From NCBI GenBank assembly GCA_024626585.1, contig JANKJI010000005.1, positions 122,796,809-122,817,630 of the forward strand: a stretch of 20,822 nucleotides of DNA, given 5' to 3'. The notes under the pieces are model-generated. The model searched no databases. It saw nothing but the letters and a program-made list of their open reading frames with translations, and was not told the origin of the DNA. Position 1 is the stretch's first letter. Every line of letters begins with the position of its first letter. This stretch comes from Ginkgo biloba (Eukaryota > Streptophyta > Ginkgoopsida > Ginkgoales > Ginkgoaceae). Positions 1 to 11,045 of the stretch are shown here, in pieces. The translations under genes and the position numbers were made by a program.

Positions 1-660
1 CCAATGGGTGATGCTTAAACAATCCTATATATTAAAGAAATTAACATTTTTATTATGAAGTTTGATGGGGTAAAATATGAGACTAGTGCAGGCAATGGGA
101 TCATTTTGGAAGAACCCAACAGAAAGGCTCATCCATCACTACACCCCTTGTAGTTCAAATGTGATGACAACATAGTCAAGTATGAAACTTCGACGCTTAG
201 ACTATAACAAGCCAAAAACCTTGGGGTTAAATAGTTAAAGGTATTGGGAGATTCAAAGTTTATTGTCAACCAAGTTTAGGACACTTTTCCTATCAAAGAC
301 TAAAGGTGAGATTAATATCGCCACCAGATATGGTCACTTATAGAAGATTTTGAGGCCTTTGATGTCTTAATTATTCCTAAAGAATAAAACTGACTTGATA
401 ATTCATTGGTGATGTCATATTTTTTATTTTCCACTCATCCCTCTTTTTCTCAAGAGAAACTTATAGTCGAAGCTATGGATAGACCCTTAGTGCCAAACAA
501 TGTTGAGCATTATCAAGTCTTTGAAGAAGGTGACTAGATTCTTTTACTCTTAAAGGATGAGGATGACCTAACAAAGTGTCATTCTAAAGAGTTGGGATTA
601 TCATTGGTCTATGAGGATGACATAAAAAATATATTTGTTAATTATGTTAATAAAAGTTTC
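1..660 (+). pseudogene. Decayed Ty3/gypsy polyprotein remnant (RNase H region)
   Basis: Reading from about 55, one frame gives MKFDGVKYETSAGNGIIL, then a stop, FKCDDNIVKYETSTLRL, a stop, QAKNLGVK, a stop, LKVLGDSKFIVNQV. This follows the plant Ty3/gypsy RNase H pattern in order (FDG, GaGi.L, a block corresponding to the usual T-N-N-x-A-E-Y-E-A-L motif, then the GDS..vvnQ block), including the catalytic-site aspartates of FDG and GDS. Further on, LIEDFEAFDVLIIPKE matches the end of this domain. RPLVPNNVEHYQVFEEGD near 480-535 matches the linker that follows RNase H in these elements. At least five in-frame stops and one or more frame changes show it is dead. Integrase is not recognisable downstream and the 5' part lies outside the window. 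The family is secure; the boundaries are approximate. Confidence 0.8.
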
Positions 661-1822
661 TATGAACTTCTACAATAGTCATAGAAGAAGTAGGAGATAC
701 TTTAATTTTTTAGGATTATCAAGATAAAAATAAATCAAATTTTAACTATGGAATATTAAAGAAAGAGTTAGAGATAAGAGACCAAGCGCGATCAAGAAAA
801 AAGGTGAAAGATATACTAAGAGAAGATTGTAATCTCAATTCACTAGGGCCATGTGAAATCAGTAGTAATTTATATAAATGGCCACATAAATATGCATTAT
901 CTATTTTAGTAATGGACAATACATGAAATATTTATATTCATTAAATAAAAATAAAAATAAAAAAAATATTGTACGTATAGTAGATTCTATCATTCATTTT
1001 TAAGGTAGCAATAATCTAGGTACACAAAAGTTTATCAACATCATGAAAATATTTTTCATAGATCAAAATTGCATGGTGAAATAAAAGATTATGGAGTTTG
1101 CATACCTGTAGGGGGGTATTCTTCCCTAGGAAGGCCACCTTGTTAACCCATAAATGAGGCCACCCTTAGAGAATGAGTTTATCACAACAACATGAAGATC
1201 ACATTGCGTAATTGGGGGTTTTATTTGTTCAAAGTTATAAATTCATCATCCTTTATCGCAGCTAATTACCTTCTCTGATTATTGTAGGTTGAATGGGTAA
1301 GATGTGTTGCAAGGTCGAGGATTAACTATTTTTGGCTTTCTGTTGGAACTAGCCAATATCTTCATCAATCTAGAAGGAAATTGAGAGTGAGAAGTTATAT
1401 TCGAGAGTAAATCTAAAGGAAGAAAGCATAAACTTCAATGCAATATCCCTGGTGATCCTGGGGATATTCCTCAAAATTGCTACCATCATCTTATTCTAGT
1501 TTTGAACTATAATCAGGTATGGGGTGAGCTATTAGAGATCAGGCTCTCAGAGTTGTTGAGCGCAATATTCCTCAAGGTTGTCGTCATTTTAATTCCTGGG
1601 AATCTCAAAAATCCCTAAAATTCCATTTGAATCACACTTAGGTCCATTAAATTAGAGGTTTAAAAAAGGTGTTGGGTGTATTCACTTTGAAATCCCTAAT
1701 CTCTGATCTCCTAAATTTTGTATTCATCCTTTTAATTTTGTAATATTTCCAAGTTACAGAACTCAAAATGTTCTGAAGCTATATTGAATGAAGTTATGGG
1801 TCTACGAGGTTGTATGAGGCAC
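661..1822. other. No recognised gene; decayed intergenic DNA
   Basis: AT-rich sequence with stops in all frames. A short inverted repeat (AATATCCC at 1442-1449, GGGATATT at 1461-1468) could form an 8-bp stem. The motif ATATTCCTCAA occurs at about 1464 and again at about 1568, in a similar local context, suggesting a small old duplication. I see no coding region, tRNA or other RNA gene. It is probably further decay of the neighbouring retrotransposon, but that is inference. Confidence 0.4.
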
Positions 1823-2320
1823 ACTTTCGCTTCAGTCGGTAAGAGGTTTTTTTCCTCGATGCCCGATAGTCCAAAGAATGATAACCTGAAATGAAATTAT
1901 GCACCCCCCTTTTAATCTCATATTAAATCAGATGATAGGGAAATCAAAGTTTGGGAGTTGGCACATGGGATTGTGAAAGATGGTTTAAAAACCCTGACTC
2001 TATAGACTCGATAAAATATAAGTTATGTTTAATCAATTATCACGCTTTCGTAAGGGAAGCTTGCACTTTCCACCAGGGTTCCCCAAATCCCCAAAGAAAT
2101 AAAGTCACCTTGAAGTTGTAGACTCTATAGAAATAAACACTTCTATTAAATCTTAGAAAATCAAATTTTAGAGTTAGAGCATGGAATGGTAAAAATTGGT
2201 CTATGACCCGAACCCTACAGACCCCAAAAATAATAAATTATATCTAATTGGGTGTCAAATATTTGCAAATAAAGTCTTCACTTCAGCCAGGTTTTTTTTT
2301 GAATTGTCGACAAAGCGAAG
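1823..2320. repeat. Diverged tandem duplication, about 0.24 kb period
   Basis: Two consecutive blocks, about 1823-2060 and 2062-2295, align by eye along their length. Shared landmarks in order are a CTTTCG/CTTTCC start, CCAAAGAA, a GAAAATCAAA/GGAAATCAAA stretch, GTTGGCACATGGGATTGT against GTTAGAGCATGGAATGGT, an ACCCTGACTCTATAGACTC/AACCCTACAGACCCC block, and an ATAA(A)TTATNTNTAAT-type end. A third unit seems to begin at about 2277 (CACTTCAGCCAGG followed by a T-run, compared with CGCTTCAGTCGG then a T-run at 1828). The period is therefore roughly 215-245 bp. Divergence is high, so this is old. No open frame runs across it. Confidence 0.6.
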
Positions 2321-2504
2321 ACACATGTTAGGGTGTAATTAAAGGTCATCTTAGCCAATCACAGGCTCGCGTGTCCTAGTATGATTGTGAAGGCACTACG
2401 ATACATCTCATGTGAATTTAATACACATGGTGGTAGAGTGGACGTAAAATATAATGGCCCATTAATTATTCACTCATTTTTATACCTTTTAAGAAGTTGA
2501 TTCT

Positions 2505-3010
2505 CCTTCATGGATAACAGGAAGAATGGTTAGACAAAGAGGGATTACAATTAAAGCCATACAAATAGTGGAGGTCTTATCTAATTTAGACAACGTCCAT
2601 CCTAGAAGTGATTAAGTGACATCAGATAATATAATGGAGAAACTTTTGATCTGAATCAGTTGAACCAATCGTTGAAGGACAAGTGTAAATGCAATGAAGA
2701 GATTAAGTTCATACTGAGGTAAGATAGGGAAGAGGCGACTTCAATAGAAATAAACTTTATAAATATTTATTTAAAAAATAAATATTTCATTACTATTAAA
2801 AGGAGGGATATTCAGGAGAGGTTGTGGCATCTAAAAGAATTAGAGGCCAAGAAAGCAAAGGCAGTTACTAAAAAATCTCAAGGTAGTTAGTTACTGAACT
2901 TTGCTAAATGTCCCAATTGTTTCAATCGTCGCATTAGAATAAGGAGGTTAGCGAGTTATAGAAAAAGAAAGGAAGGCAAAAGACAAAAGGGTTCCACAAT
3001 TTCTAATACT
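2505..3010 (+). pseudogene. Coding-like remnant of unknown origin
   Basis: Short stretches look like former protein: RQRGITIKAIQIVEVLSNLD near 2535-2590 and DIQERLWHLKELEAKKAKAV near 2805-2865. The second is charged and coiled-coil-like. They are separated by stops and an AT-only insertion carrying a perfect 12-bp inverted repeat (2761-2772 and 2776-2787, 3-nt loop). I cannot assign the family. Because the segment lies between a gypsy remnant and repeat A, a retrotransposon gag or accessory ORF is possible, but this is weak. Confidence 0.25.
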
Positions 3011-3109
3011 CGGTGAGGAAATCCCCGTCTTGTGTTTGTTTTCTTCCTTGTGTTCTTCTTCCCTTATTTGTGTTCATAACACTAGTGTCATCATCTTGCA
3101 AATTTTTGA

Positions 3110-4110
3110 ACCAACGTCCATGTCTAGAGCTTGTGTACACCCTTCTGGGTCATTTTCATTGTTTGTATAGGATACTCTGAGATTATTTTAATTAAAGAGT
3201 TTAATTCTCCTATGTAATTATCAAGATCTAATTTTAACCTAGATAATTATTTAAATGAAATATACATGCTTTCATATGGTTCCAATGCTAATGTGATTGG
3301 GCATTGTCGGTTGTGTTGGTAGTGTTACTAATGAAATAAATTTGACTTTAAGCATCGAGTGTTGTTGGTGTTTAACAGTGAATGCTTTTATGGTATGAAC
3401 AATAGGATTTATTTTCAATGTTGGTGTCGAGCACTGATGGCACTTGTCTTAGGAATGATTCCTTATTTATAAGTCTAAATTGTACTATTGTGTTTTCCCT
3501 TTTTTTTATTCTATATCCTAAGGAATTGATCTAAAATCCATTAAACCATTTACTACTTTAGACGATTCGTAAGGAATCTGCTTTGAGTGTTGTTGGAGCA
3601 AAACCTTGGAGGTTCATTATTGTAGTGTGAATATATTTATCCAAATCTTCTCTCGATCACTACTGGAGGAAGATAAAGACTGATCAATTAAAAATCTTAT
3701 CATCCAGAGGGATCGAACACTATTTCCTCTATATTTCAAGCTATCTAAGCTAATACTTACAAATGAGGGTCCTCCTTTATATCACTGAGAGGTATCCCTA
3801 AGAGGGTTCTCAAGAATCATGTTATGTTATTCTTCCTTTTCCTCACCAACTTTAAACCTTACTCCATTATATAAGACAAGTAGCAGATTATTTTAGTTTG
3901 TTCTTGCATTTTTCATTACTTATGCAAACAACATTGGTTTACATGTACAGTGTAGATACTCTTATGAATATTTCCCAATACTTTTCACCTTTTGTATATT
4001 TGTAAATAATTGAGGGATTCTCCCCTAATAATCTTATGTCTATCCTATTTTTGTATTATCCTCACCTTGGGCATTCGAGTCAAATCTTTGTAGTTCCTAC
4101 GGTACACAAA
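3110..4110 (+). repeat. Repeat A, copy 1 (LTR-like)
   Basis: This block resembles 8965-10075 (A2). Shared landmarks in order are GTNTACACCCTT, the CATTGAGCATTGTTGGTG / CATCGAGTGTTGTTGGTG segment, the TTTGAGTGTTGTTGG / TTTGAGTGCTACTAG segment, ACTGGAG.ATGA/GATAAAG, GTCCTCCTTTATATCACTGAGAG against GACCTCCTTTATATTAATGAGAG, CTAAGAGGGTTCTCA, TGTACAGTGTNGATA.T, and a GTAAATA(A/T)TT..GGGA end. The length (~1 kb), lack of coding potential and multiple dispersed copies suit an LTR or a non-autonomous element, but I could not find clean TG...CA ends or a target-site duplication. Edges are approximate. Confidence 0.55.
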
Positions 4111-4128
4111 ATATGGTCAATAGGTATC

Positions 4129-5760
4129 TAATAAATTTTCCCTTCAAATATAAGGCAAGACATGTTGTTAATGTTATAACTCATCTAATTAGGTCAAATA
4201 TTATTTTGAATTAAATTAGCATGGACCTTTGATTTTAAAATTATAATTAACACTCTAAGAATTACATTACATTGAAAATATACCTAATGTGTTAAAAAAT
4301 ATATTTATGTACCAAAGTTGGGGTCAAAATTAATTATGGTTACATATTCATATTTATGCCAATTTATAGTGACCCATTTACTCAAAATTACCTTAAATTA
4401 ATAATTTAATCCATAAAATATAATAGTATACATGTGAATAAAGCATTGCATAATGAAGATACTATGATACAAAATAAAAAAATCACAACGTAGGCTCACA
4501 GTATCAGAAGCGACTCACCTAAGTCCAAAACACCATAAACAAGCAAATTCTCTATAAAAGATTCAATATCATATGTTAATATTTTAAATGAGGCTTAATT
4601 GACCTTATATACTAAGAACAAACATCCTTGGCCTACCTTTACTTTGGAAATAATTGTTAATACCATTAAAAATATGGGCTTTCCATTTATCTCTAAATAA
4701 TTATTGTAATCAATAATTGTTATATATATAACTTTGGGGATATAACATGCCTTACCCTTGAAGAATGTATCTTCATTATTTATGTGATATTTATTCTTTG
4801 ATAGTTAATGAGGTGATGTTTTGAAGATATTATGTATGCTCATTGTTCATTCTTTGTGCTTATTCTGAATGTTGATATTACACCTTCTCATGATCTTTTC
4901 CTTTAGCCTCCTTTTAATATGATATGATATGTATCCTTGGTTCATTTTTTATTAAAGGTCTTGCCATAATAAGAACACTAAGAGAAATCCATCCTATTAT
5001 GCATGAGCTTCTAAATTGTCTATCAATAGTCTCATCTTTGATAATATCACTTTGTTTCCAAGTGATTCATCTTTATTATCTCCTTTTACTTCTTTCTATC
5101 GTTTATATTCTACGGGTATAATATTGGCTTCATCATGATATTCTTTTTCTTATTCATCATCATTCTCATCCTTTTCTTTTTTATCATTATTATGTACTTA
5201 TTTTTCTCCTTTATATTCTACACATACAATATTTACTTCATCATCATCACCTTATTATTTTTGTTCTTTCTCTTCTTCCTTTTCTTTTGCTTCTTATTTT
5301 CTTTCTTTACGAAAGTCTTCGTTTAATTTATATACCACTTGTATTGCTTAGGTACATTTATTTTGTAAGCCTTTAAATATTTTATATATAGATTGTTCAA
5401 ATTCCTTAAACATATTGTATATTGTTTTCTTTCTCTATTTTTCCAATATATTAAAAAAATTATTTATTATTTCCATAGATATCATTATTGCTAGGCTAAA
5501 ACATTGTATTACTAAATTTTCTCTTATAAGCTTAGCTTAAAGGTCTATCTTCTAGCAATTATTATGGAGTCACTACATGAAAATTTTTTATTTATTTATA
5601 TACAAAACTATGAAAATAATATGATCAAATTAAATATTAAAAAATATATTACAATTTATTTTTACTACAACCACATTTTCATCTATTTTAGCTTAACCCT
5701 AAAATTAAGCCTTAAATAATAACCCAACTTGATTACGGTGTTATAAGAGCTTGTGTAATT
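4129..5760 (+). repeat. Repeat B, copy 1
   Basis: This block aligns with 7227-8580 (B2) in the same orientation. Shared landmarks are TAATAAATTTTCCC, CTAATTAGGTCAAA, ATACCTAATGTGTTAAA, CTAAGTC(C/T)AAAACACCA, CATCCTTGGCCTA, the CAT(G)GGCTT.CCA block, a pyrimidine-rich CTT/TCA tract, TAGCAATTATTATGGAGTCA and AAGCCTTAAATA. The pyrimidine-rich part (about 5135-5325 here) contains long stop-free runs rich in Phe, Leu and Ile. These are composition artefacts, not genes. B follows A directly here and again at 10095, so A and B travel together. Confidence 0.65.
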
Positions 5761-7226
5761 TAATATAGATCAATTTCTTTTTTAATTTTGAATATATTAA
5801 ATTAACTTCTAACTGTACAAAAAAACTCAAAACAATAAAATCCAAAGAGGGTAAATTACCTCTATTTTGATCACACAATAGTAGAAATCATAAATTCATC
5901 TTTAAATATTACATTGTCTTTTAGGAGAAACTTTGGGGTCATAAAATAACCATTTTTAAGGATTCTTACATGGATTATGGGTAGGAGAATTTGAAATTTT
6001 TTAATTTACAAAAAATATATATAAATTCAAGATTTTGGTGCTAGAAATTTTGTAATTATAGTCACCTCCTTAAAAATAGCCTCAATTTCCTAGCTAAAGT
6101 TGTGTTAAGATTTTGGGGTATATATAGAACCCAAATTGGATTAAATCATTTTTAAGTTATATTCTTTGATGTTTACTTTCAAAATAACTAAATAACATCT
6201 ATATATTATTTTAGATTTTCCATTGAAACTTTTACATTTTTGTGAAACCCCTTTAAAATAACTTTTTTTAAAACTATCCTTTAGGCTAATTGTAAATGTT
6301 CTTTTTGTGAGTTTCTAGAATCACAACCAATAATTTATCTTATACTTATCATATATAACTAATACTCTAGTAAAATGAAGATGAAGATAGACAAATAAGA
6401 TATAATCTTTCAAAAAATATATACACAACATTAAAAACTATGATAATTAATAAATCAAAGATAGTCGATACATCCTCACATTTCTAGTTATAAGTCAAGG
6501 CATATAATCACCACTTAACACTTACCTAAAACAAAAATATTTGATGGAATTATTATCTACCCCTAGAGTTCTGTAATTATTTTCTTACCAGTACAAATAT
6601 GGCATATATAATTTAACTCTTATATAGTTTTAGTGTATATTTTGAATTCTATATTTTACTCTATATTATTTACAAGTTGTAACTATTATTTTAAATTTAA
6701 ACTAGTTTGTCTAAAATTGAATAGTATGCACAACTTGATCCTCCTTTATAAATTTAAATCTTTGATCAAATGAAATATTCTTTACCATCAATAAGATATA
6801 TAATTTTATCAAATCTAAAACACATTTCCAATCCATAGTGTGCATTTTGCATTTGATAATATATATGTGATCCTTTCAAAGTTCAAATTACAACATGAAT
6901 AATTAAAGGCATAAGTGGGCATTATATGATGTATTCTTTGGCTTCATAACATGATAATGTTCATTTATAAAGAAAAACCACCATAAAAATTTTGTAATGG
7001 TGATTATTATTATGAAAATTTACCAATGCCAAGTATTTATCATTGTTACCTATCAATTTTAGTAAAAAGGATCTAAAATCATATGATATTGGCGAAGCAT
7101 CAAACTTTCACATAGGTAATTACTATGTGGATTTTATGCCTAATAATATATATGCATTCCAAGTGTTATATTTGAAGATTTTAATGATCTTAAAATTTCT
7201 CTTTATCTAATTAATTATAAAGGGGC
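5761..7226. other. AT-rich spacer, no recognised feature
   Basis: About 1.5 kb of strongly AT-rich DNA between repeat B copies 1 and 2. No open frame of note, no recognisable transposon protein and no similarity to repeat A that I can see by eye. If the A/B array grew by tandem duplication, this is where a lost or replaced A copy would be expected. Confidence 0.4.
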
Positions 7227-8580
7227 TTTAATAAATTTTCCCTTTAAATATAGGGAAAGGCTGTTATAACTTGTCTAATTAGGTCAAACATTATTTTTAA
7301 TAATTATCATGGAACTTTGATTTCAAATTGATAATTAACACTCTTCTAATTACTTTTTATTGAAAAAATACCTAATGTGTTAAACATTATAATTATGTAT
7401 CAAAGTTAGGATCACAATTAATTATAGTTATATATATTCATATATACTCAAAATGACCTTAAATTGATAAGTTTTACAAAATATAATAGCATAGATGTGA
7501 ATCATACACCATATACTAAATATGTCATACTATAAAAGATAAATAGATCACAATATAAACTCATAATATCGTAAGTGAATCACTTAAGTCTAAAACACCA
7601 CAAATAAGTAGATCATCTATAAAATTCTAAATCAAAAGTTTATATCATAAATGAGGTTGGATTGACCTCTTATACTCCAAATAAGCATCCTTGGCCTAAA
7701 TCGTATCCTACCTCTACTTAGCACATTTTTGTTACTGCCCTTAAAAACATGGGCTTGCCACTTCTCTCTGTATAATTATTATAACCAAACATTATCATAT
7801 ACATTATCTTAGGGATTTCTTTCATATTATATGAAGTACATTTATAAAGATCTTTCTCATTCTTGATTTTTATATTTTATGTTTACTTTGAGTGCCAACA
7901 TTGCATCCTATCACGATCTTCATATTTGATCTTATTTTGATGTGATGGGACATGCATCCTTAGTTCATTTATTATTGAAAACCCAGATGTAATAAGAATT
8001 TAAAGAGAATTCCATCCCATCATACACTAACTTCTAAATATGGATCAATAGTATTTTATTTTATCATTTCTATGTGGACCATCTTTATATTCTTCATAAT
8101 ATGCTTGTAAATTTTCTTCTTCTTTATATTTTTTACATACAATATTTACTTTATAGTCATCATCCTCTCTATTTTCTTCTTTTTCTCATTACTTTTCTTT
8201 TTCTTCTTCTTCTTCTCTTTCTTTGTGAAAGTATTCTTTTAATCCATGTCTTCTTTTGGGTGTATTTCCTTTACATGTATTTAAATATTCCCTTTCTAGA
8301 TTATTCCAATTCCTTGTTCATAATGTTCACCCTTTCTCTAAACTCAAATGTGCCCTTACCACACTTTCTCTTCTAAGCTAGGTTAAATGCCTATCCTCTA
8401 GCAATTATTATGGAGTCATTGTGTAGAAAATTTTAAAAGTTATTTATGAGTAGAAAAATATGTTGGAAATTTTACTTGCTTTATCCATAATTTTATTTAT
8501 TTTAATTTATCCCAAAAATAAGGCCTTAAATAGCAATCCAACATTATTATATTACCATAAGAGATTTTCATATTTATTTT
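7227..8580 (+). repeat. Repeat B, copy 2
   Basis: Direct-orientation relative of 4129-5760, about 280 bp shorter. The CATCCTTGGCCTA landmark (about 7688), the pyrimidine-rich tract (about 8110-8240) and TAGCAATTATTATGGAGTCA (about 8399) occur in the same order. The 100-codon open frame starting near 8074 is the translated pyrimidine tract and flanks. It is Leu/Phe-rich, resembles no family and is not a gene. Confidence 0.65.
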
Positions 8581-8964
8581 ATGATTGAGCTCATATTAAG
8601 AGAAGAATTCTCAATTAGGGAAGGTGGTTATTATGGCTTACATGATGCCATAGGTACATGTTCAAAAAGACCTAATATGGTTTACTTTTAGTTACATCTT
8701 ATTTTTGGTTATATGGTTTAGTATGCTAGAGATAGTGATGGGCTATTTGGCTACTGATGACATTATGATTTGTTAAGTCATACAACTATATCATAATGCT
8801 TAGTGGTCTAAATTTTGATTTAGTTCTTGCATAGTGAAATTAGTACCTGTGTATCTTAGAGTTAAAAAGTAAATTATGAGAGTAGAGTAGTGGAGAAAGG
8901 TTCTCCATATCTCACCTTGTTCCCCTCTATTTTAGGGGTCATCCTTCACAAATTATTGATCCAG
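8581..8964. other. Spacer between repeat B copy 2 and repeat A copy 2
   Basis: About 0.4 kb with no recognisable gene. It is less AT-rich than the DNA to its left and could contain the true left end of repeat A, because the boundary of A2 cannot be fixed by eye. Confidence 0.35.
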
Positions 8965-10075
8965 AGCAGTCATCCAGACTATTTGTATACACCCTTATGG
9001 TTAAGTCTCAACTTTTGTTTTTTCCCAAGTTTTGAGTGTAGTAATAAAATGATTACGGCCATGTCCTTATAAATGTTGAGGTTCATATACTTGTAATCTA
9101 GAATTTTATTAAATAAAGGTGAATATGGTTGTCACCTCTCTAAGTGTTTAGCAAATTGATATGTGTATTAATGAATCGTACGTTATTGGTTCATGAATTC
9201 TTTGGTGTATTGAATGAGATTAAGGTTTGTTTTTTTATCATTGAGCATTGTTGGTGATCATTTGCAAAACTATATCACATGTTCATATTTAGTTAATTTA
9301 TTTTAAGTCACGTGTTGAATGCTATTGGTACTTGATTAGAACAGATTTATCATTCTTATGAGCATGAAGTGCATTCATGTGTGTTTCTTTTGTTTCTTAT
9401 GTTGAATCATTATTCTGAAGAATTAATTCAAGTGGGACATAAAGTAATTAGATAGAAGTAGAATGATCTTTCGAGTTCCTACTTTGAGTGCTACTAGAAT
9501 TTGTCACTTGTGAGGATTATTATTTATTTACAAATATAGTCTTACCTTTACATTCCTTCGAGCGATACTGGAGTATGACAAAGGCAAGATTGAAAAATTC
9601 CACTTCATTGAAGAGATCTAGCGCTATTGTCTCTTCCATTCAAGAGTAATATTCACCCAAAATCCTTAGATACGTTAAGGACCTCCTTTATATTAATGAG
9701 AGAAATCCTTAAGAGGGTATTCAGAATTGATAAGTCTCCTTTGTATTTTTTACTCATTGTTATCATTTAATCTTGATTTGTTATAATTTGCTTGTAATCA
9801 CTCATAGTAGATTCTTTTATCCCTCACCTTCACTTCTCCTATTTTAGAAGGATCCTTTTTCTACTAATCAAATCAAATCCCTATGTACAGTGTGAATAAT
9901 TATCATAAATATTACCCATTTTTTTTCTTTTGCAAGTTTGTAAATATTTTAGGGAGCTTACCCTCATTATAGTGGAGGAAGTGTATCTTCCCTCTTGTTT
10001 CATTTTTTATGATACCATTGTCCTTAGGAATTTTGATTCAAATTATTTTCTTTTACTATTACACAAAATCTAAGC
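8965..10075 (+). repeat. Repeat A, copy 2
   Basis: Diverged relative of 3110-4110. Its last ~280 bp (about 9795-10075) match 10769-11045 much more closely: TAGTAGATTCTTTTATCCCT, CCTTTTTCTACTAATCAAAT, ATGTA(C/T)AGTGTGAAT and ACACAAAATCTAAGCAA / ACATAAAATCTAAGCAA are nearly identical. A2 and A3 are therefore a younger pair than A1 and A2. The 60-codon frame at 8890-9072 lies partly within it and is not supported as a gene. Confidence 0.6.
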
Positions 10076-10094
10076 AATAATACAAAATACCAAA

Positions 10095-10345
10095 AGGACT
10101 CATATAAGTCTAACTAATGCAAATGAGAAAATACCCCACAAAATATTCCAATTTCAAAAGTTAATTTTTATAATAAATAAGTTTTGAAGTCCCTTATATT
10201 GTGAAAATGGTCCTCCTTAGATTAAACCCTATCCAAAATTTTCTTAGCACCAATTATGGATACCCTCATAAATACGGTTCCACCACTTATCTCTTATAAT
10301 ATTAATATAATTGACGATAATTATGGATTTTATTTTGAGAACATT
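10095..10345 (+). repeat. Repeat B, partial copy 3
   Basis: Partial relative of about 4500-4735 in B1. Shared landmarks are a TAAGTC/TAA.. block, a TTAATTTT.ATAATAAAT-like segment, (T)AGCACCAATTATGGATACC.TCATAAATACGG at the place of B1's AATTGTTAATACCATTAAAAATATGG, CCA(C/T)TTATCTCT, and AATTGACGATAATTATGGAT at the place of AATCAATAATTGTTATAT. It follows A2 directly, as B1 follows A1. Divergence is high and the call rests on conserved order more than on identity. Confidence 0.4.
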
Positions 10346-10658
10346 ATAATATACATATCACCTTATATTATAGAATACTTCCCTACCCTCAACATATCAC
10401 CAAATAAATGACCTAGTAATTTGAATTAACTAATTATATTCTTTATAAAAAGGCAACCAAAAAAATGAGTAGTATATATGATCAACAACCAAGACATTAG
10501 TAGATATTTAACATTATTTAGGGAGACTTGGTGGTCTAAGATTCTACTTAGATATCTTCTTATCCATTATATACCACTACATCTCACTCAATAAGAGTTG
10601 CAAACCAAAATGGATTCTTAAAACTTGAAACAAAAATCCATAATAACCCACGACTAGT
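10346..10658. other. AT-rich sequence before the assembly gap
   Basis: About 0.3 kb with no recognisable gene or repeat. It ends at the run of Ns. Confidence 0.4.
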
Positions 10659-10758
10659 NNNNNNNNNNNNNNNNNNNNNNNNNNNNNNNNNNNNNNNNNN
10701 NNNNNNNNNNNNNNNNNNNNNNNNNNNNNNNNNNNNNNNNNNNNNNNNNNNNNNNNNN
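10659..10758. other. Assembly gap (100 Ns)
   Basis: Exactly 100 N bases. A round number usually means a scaffold gap of unknown true size. It lies between repeat B copy 3 and repeat A copy 3, where near-identical repeats would make assembly break. Confidence 0.95.
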
Positions 10759-10768
10759 CTTCTAATTA

Positions 10769-11045
10769 GTGATAGTAGATTCTTTTATCCCTCACCTTCA
10801 TTCTTCCTATTCCGTAAAGTTCCTTTTTCTACTAATCAAATGAAACCACTATGTATAGTGTGAATCATTATTGTAAATATTACCCATTTGTTTTCTTTTG
10901 TAATTTTAAAAAGATTTCAGGGAGTTGCCCCTTAGAATAGTAAAGGAAGCTTATCTTCCCTCCTATTACATTTTTTGTGATACCCTTGTCCTTGGGAATT
11001 TTAGTCAAAATTATTGTTTTACTTTTACTAGTACATAAAATCTAA
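10769..11045 (+). repeat. Repeat A, partial copy 3
   Basis: Strong match to the last ~280 bp of repeat A copy 2 (9795-10075), in direct orientation. Both end with the ATAAAATCTAAGCAA / ACAAAATCTAAGCAA sequence. The left part is lost in the assembly gap. Confidence 0.75.

Noticed and set aside
4924-5326. Two open frames rich in Phe, Leu and Ile, looking like small membrane proteins
   Set aside because: They are translations of the pyrimidine-rich part of repeat B. The matching stretch in copy 2 (8074-8376) does not conserve the protein sequence.
8890-9072. 60-codon open frame on the plus strand
   Set aside because: It overlaps the left part of repeat A, has no conserved counterpart in copy 1 and no recognisable motif.
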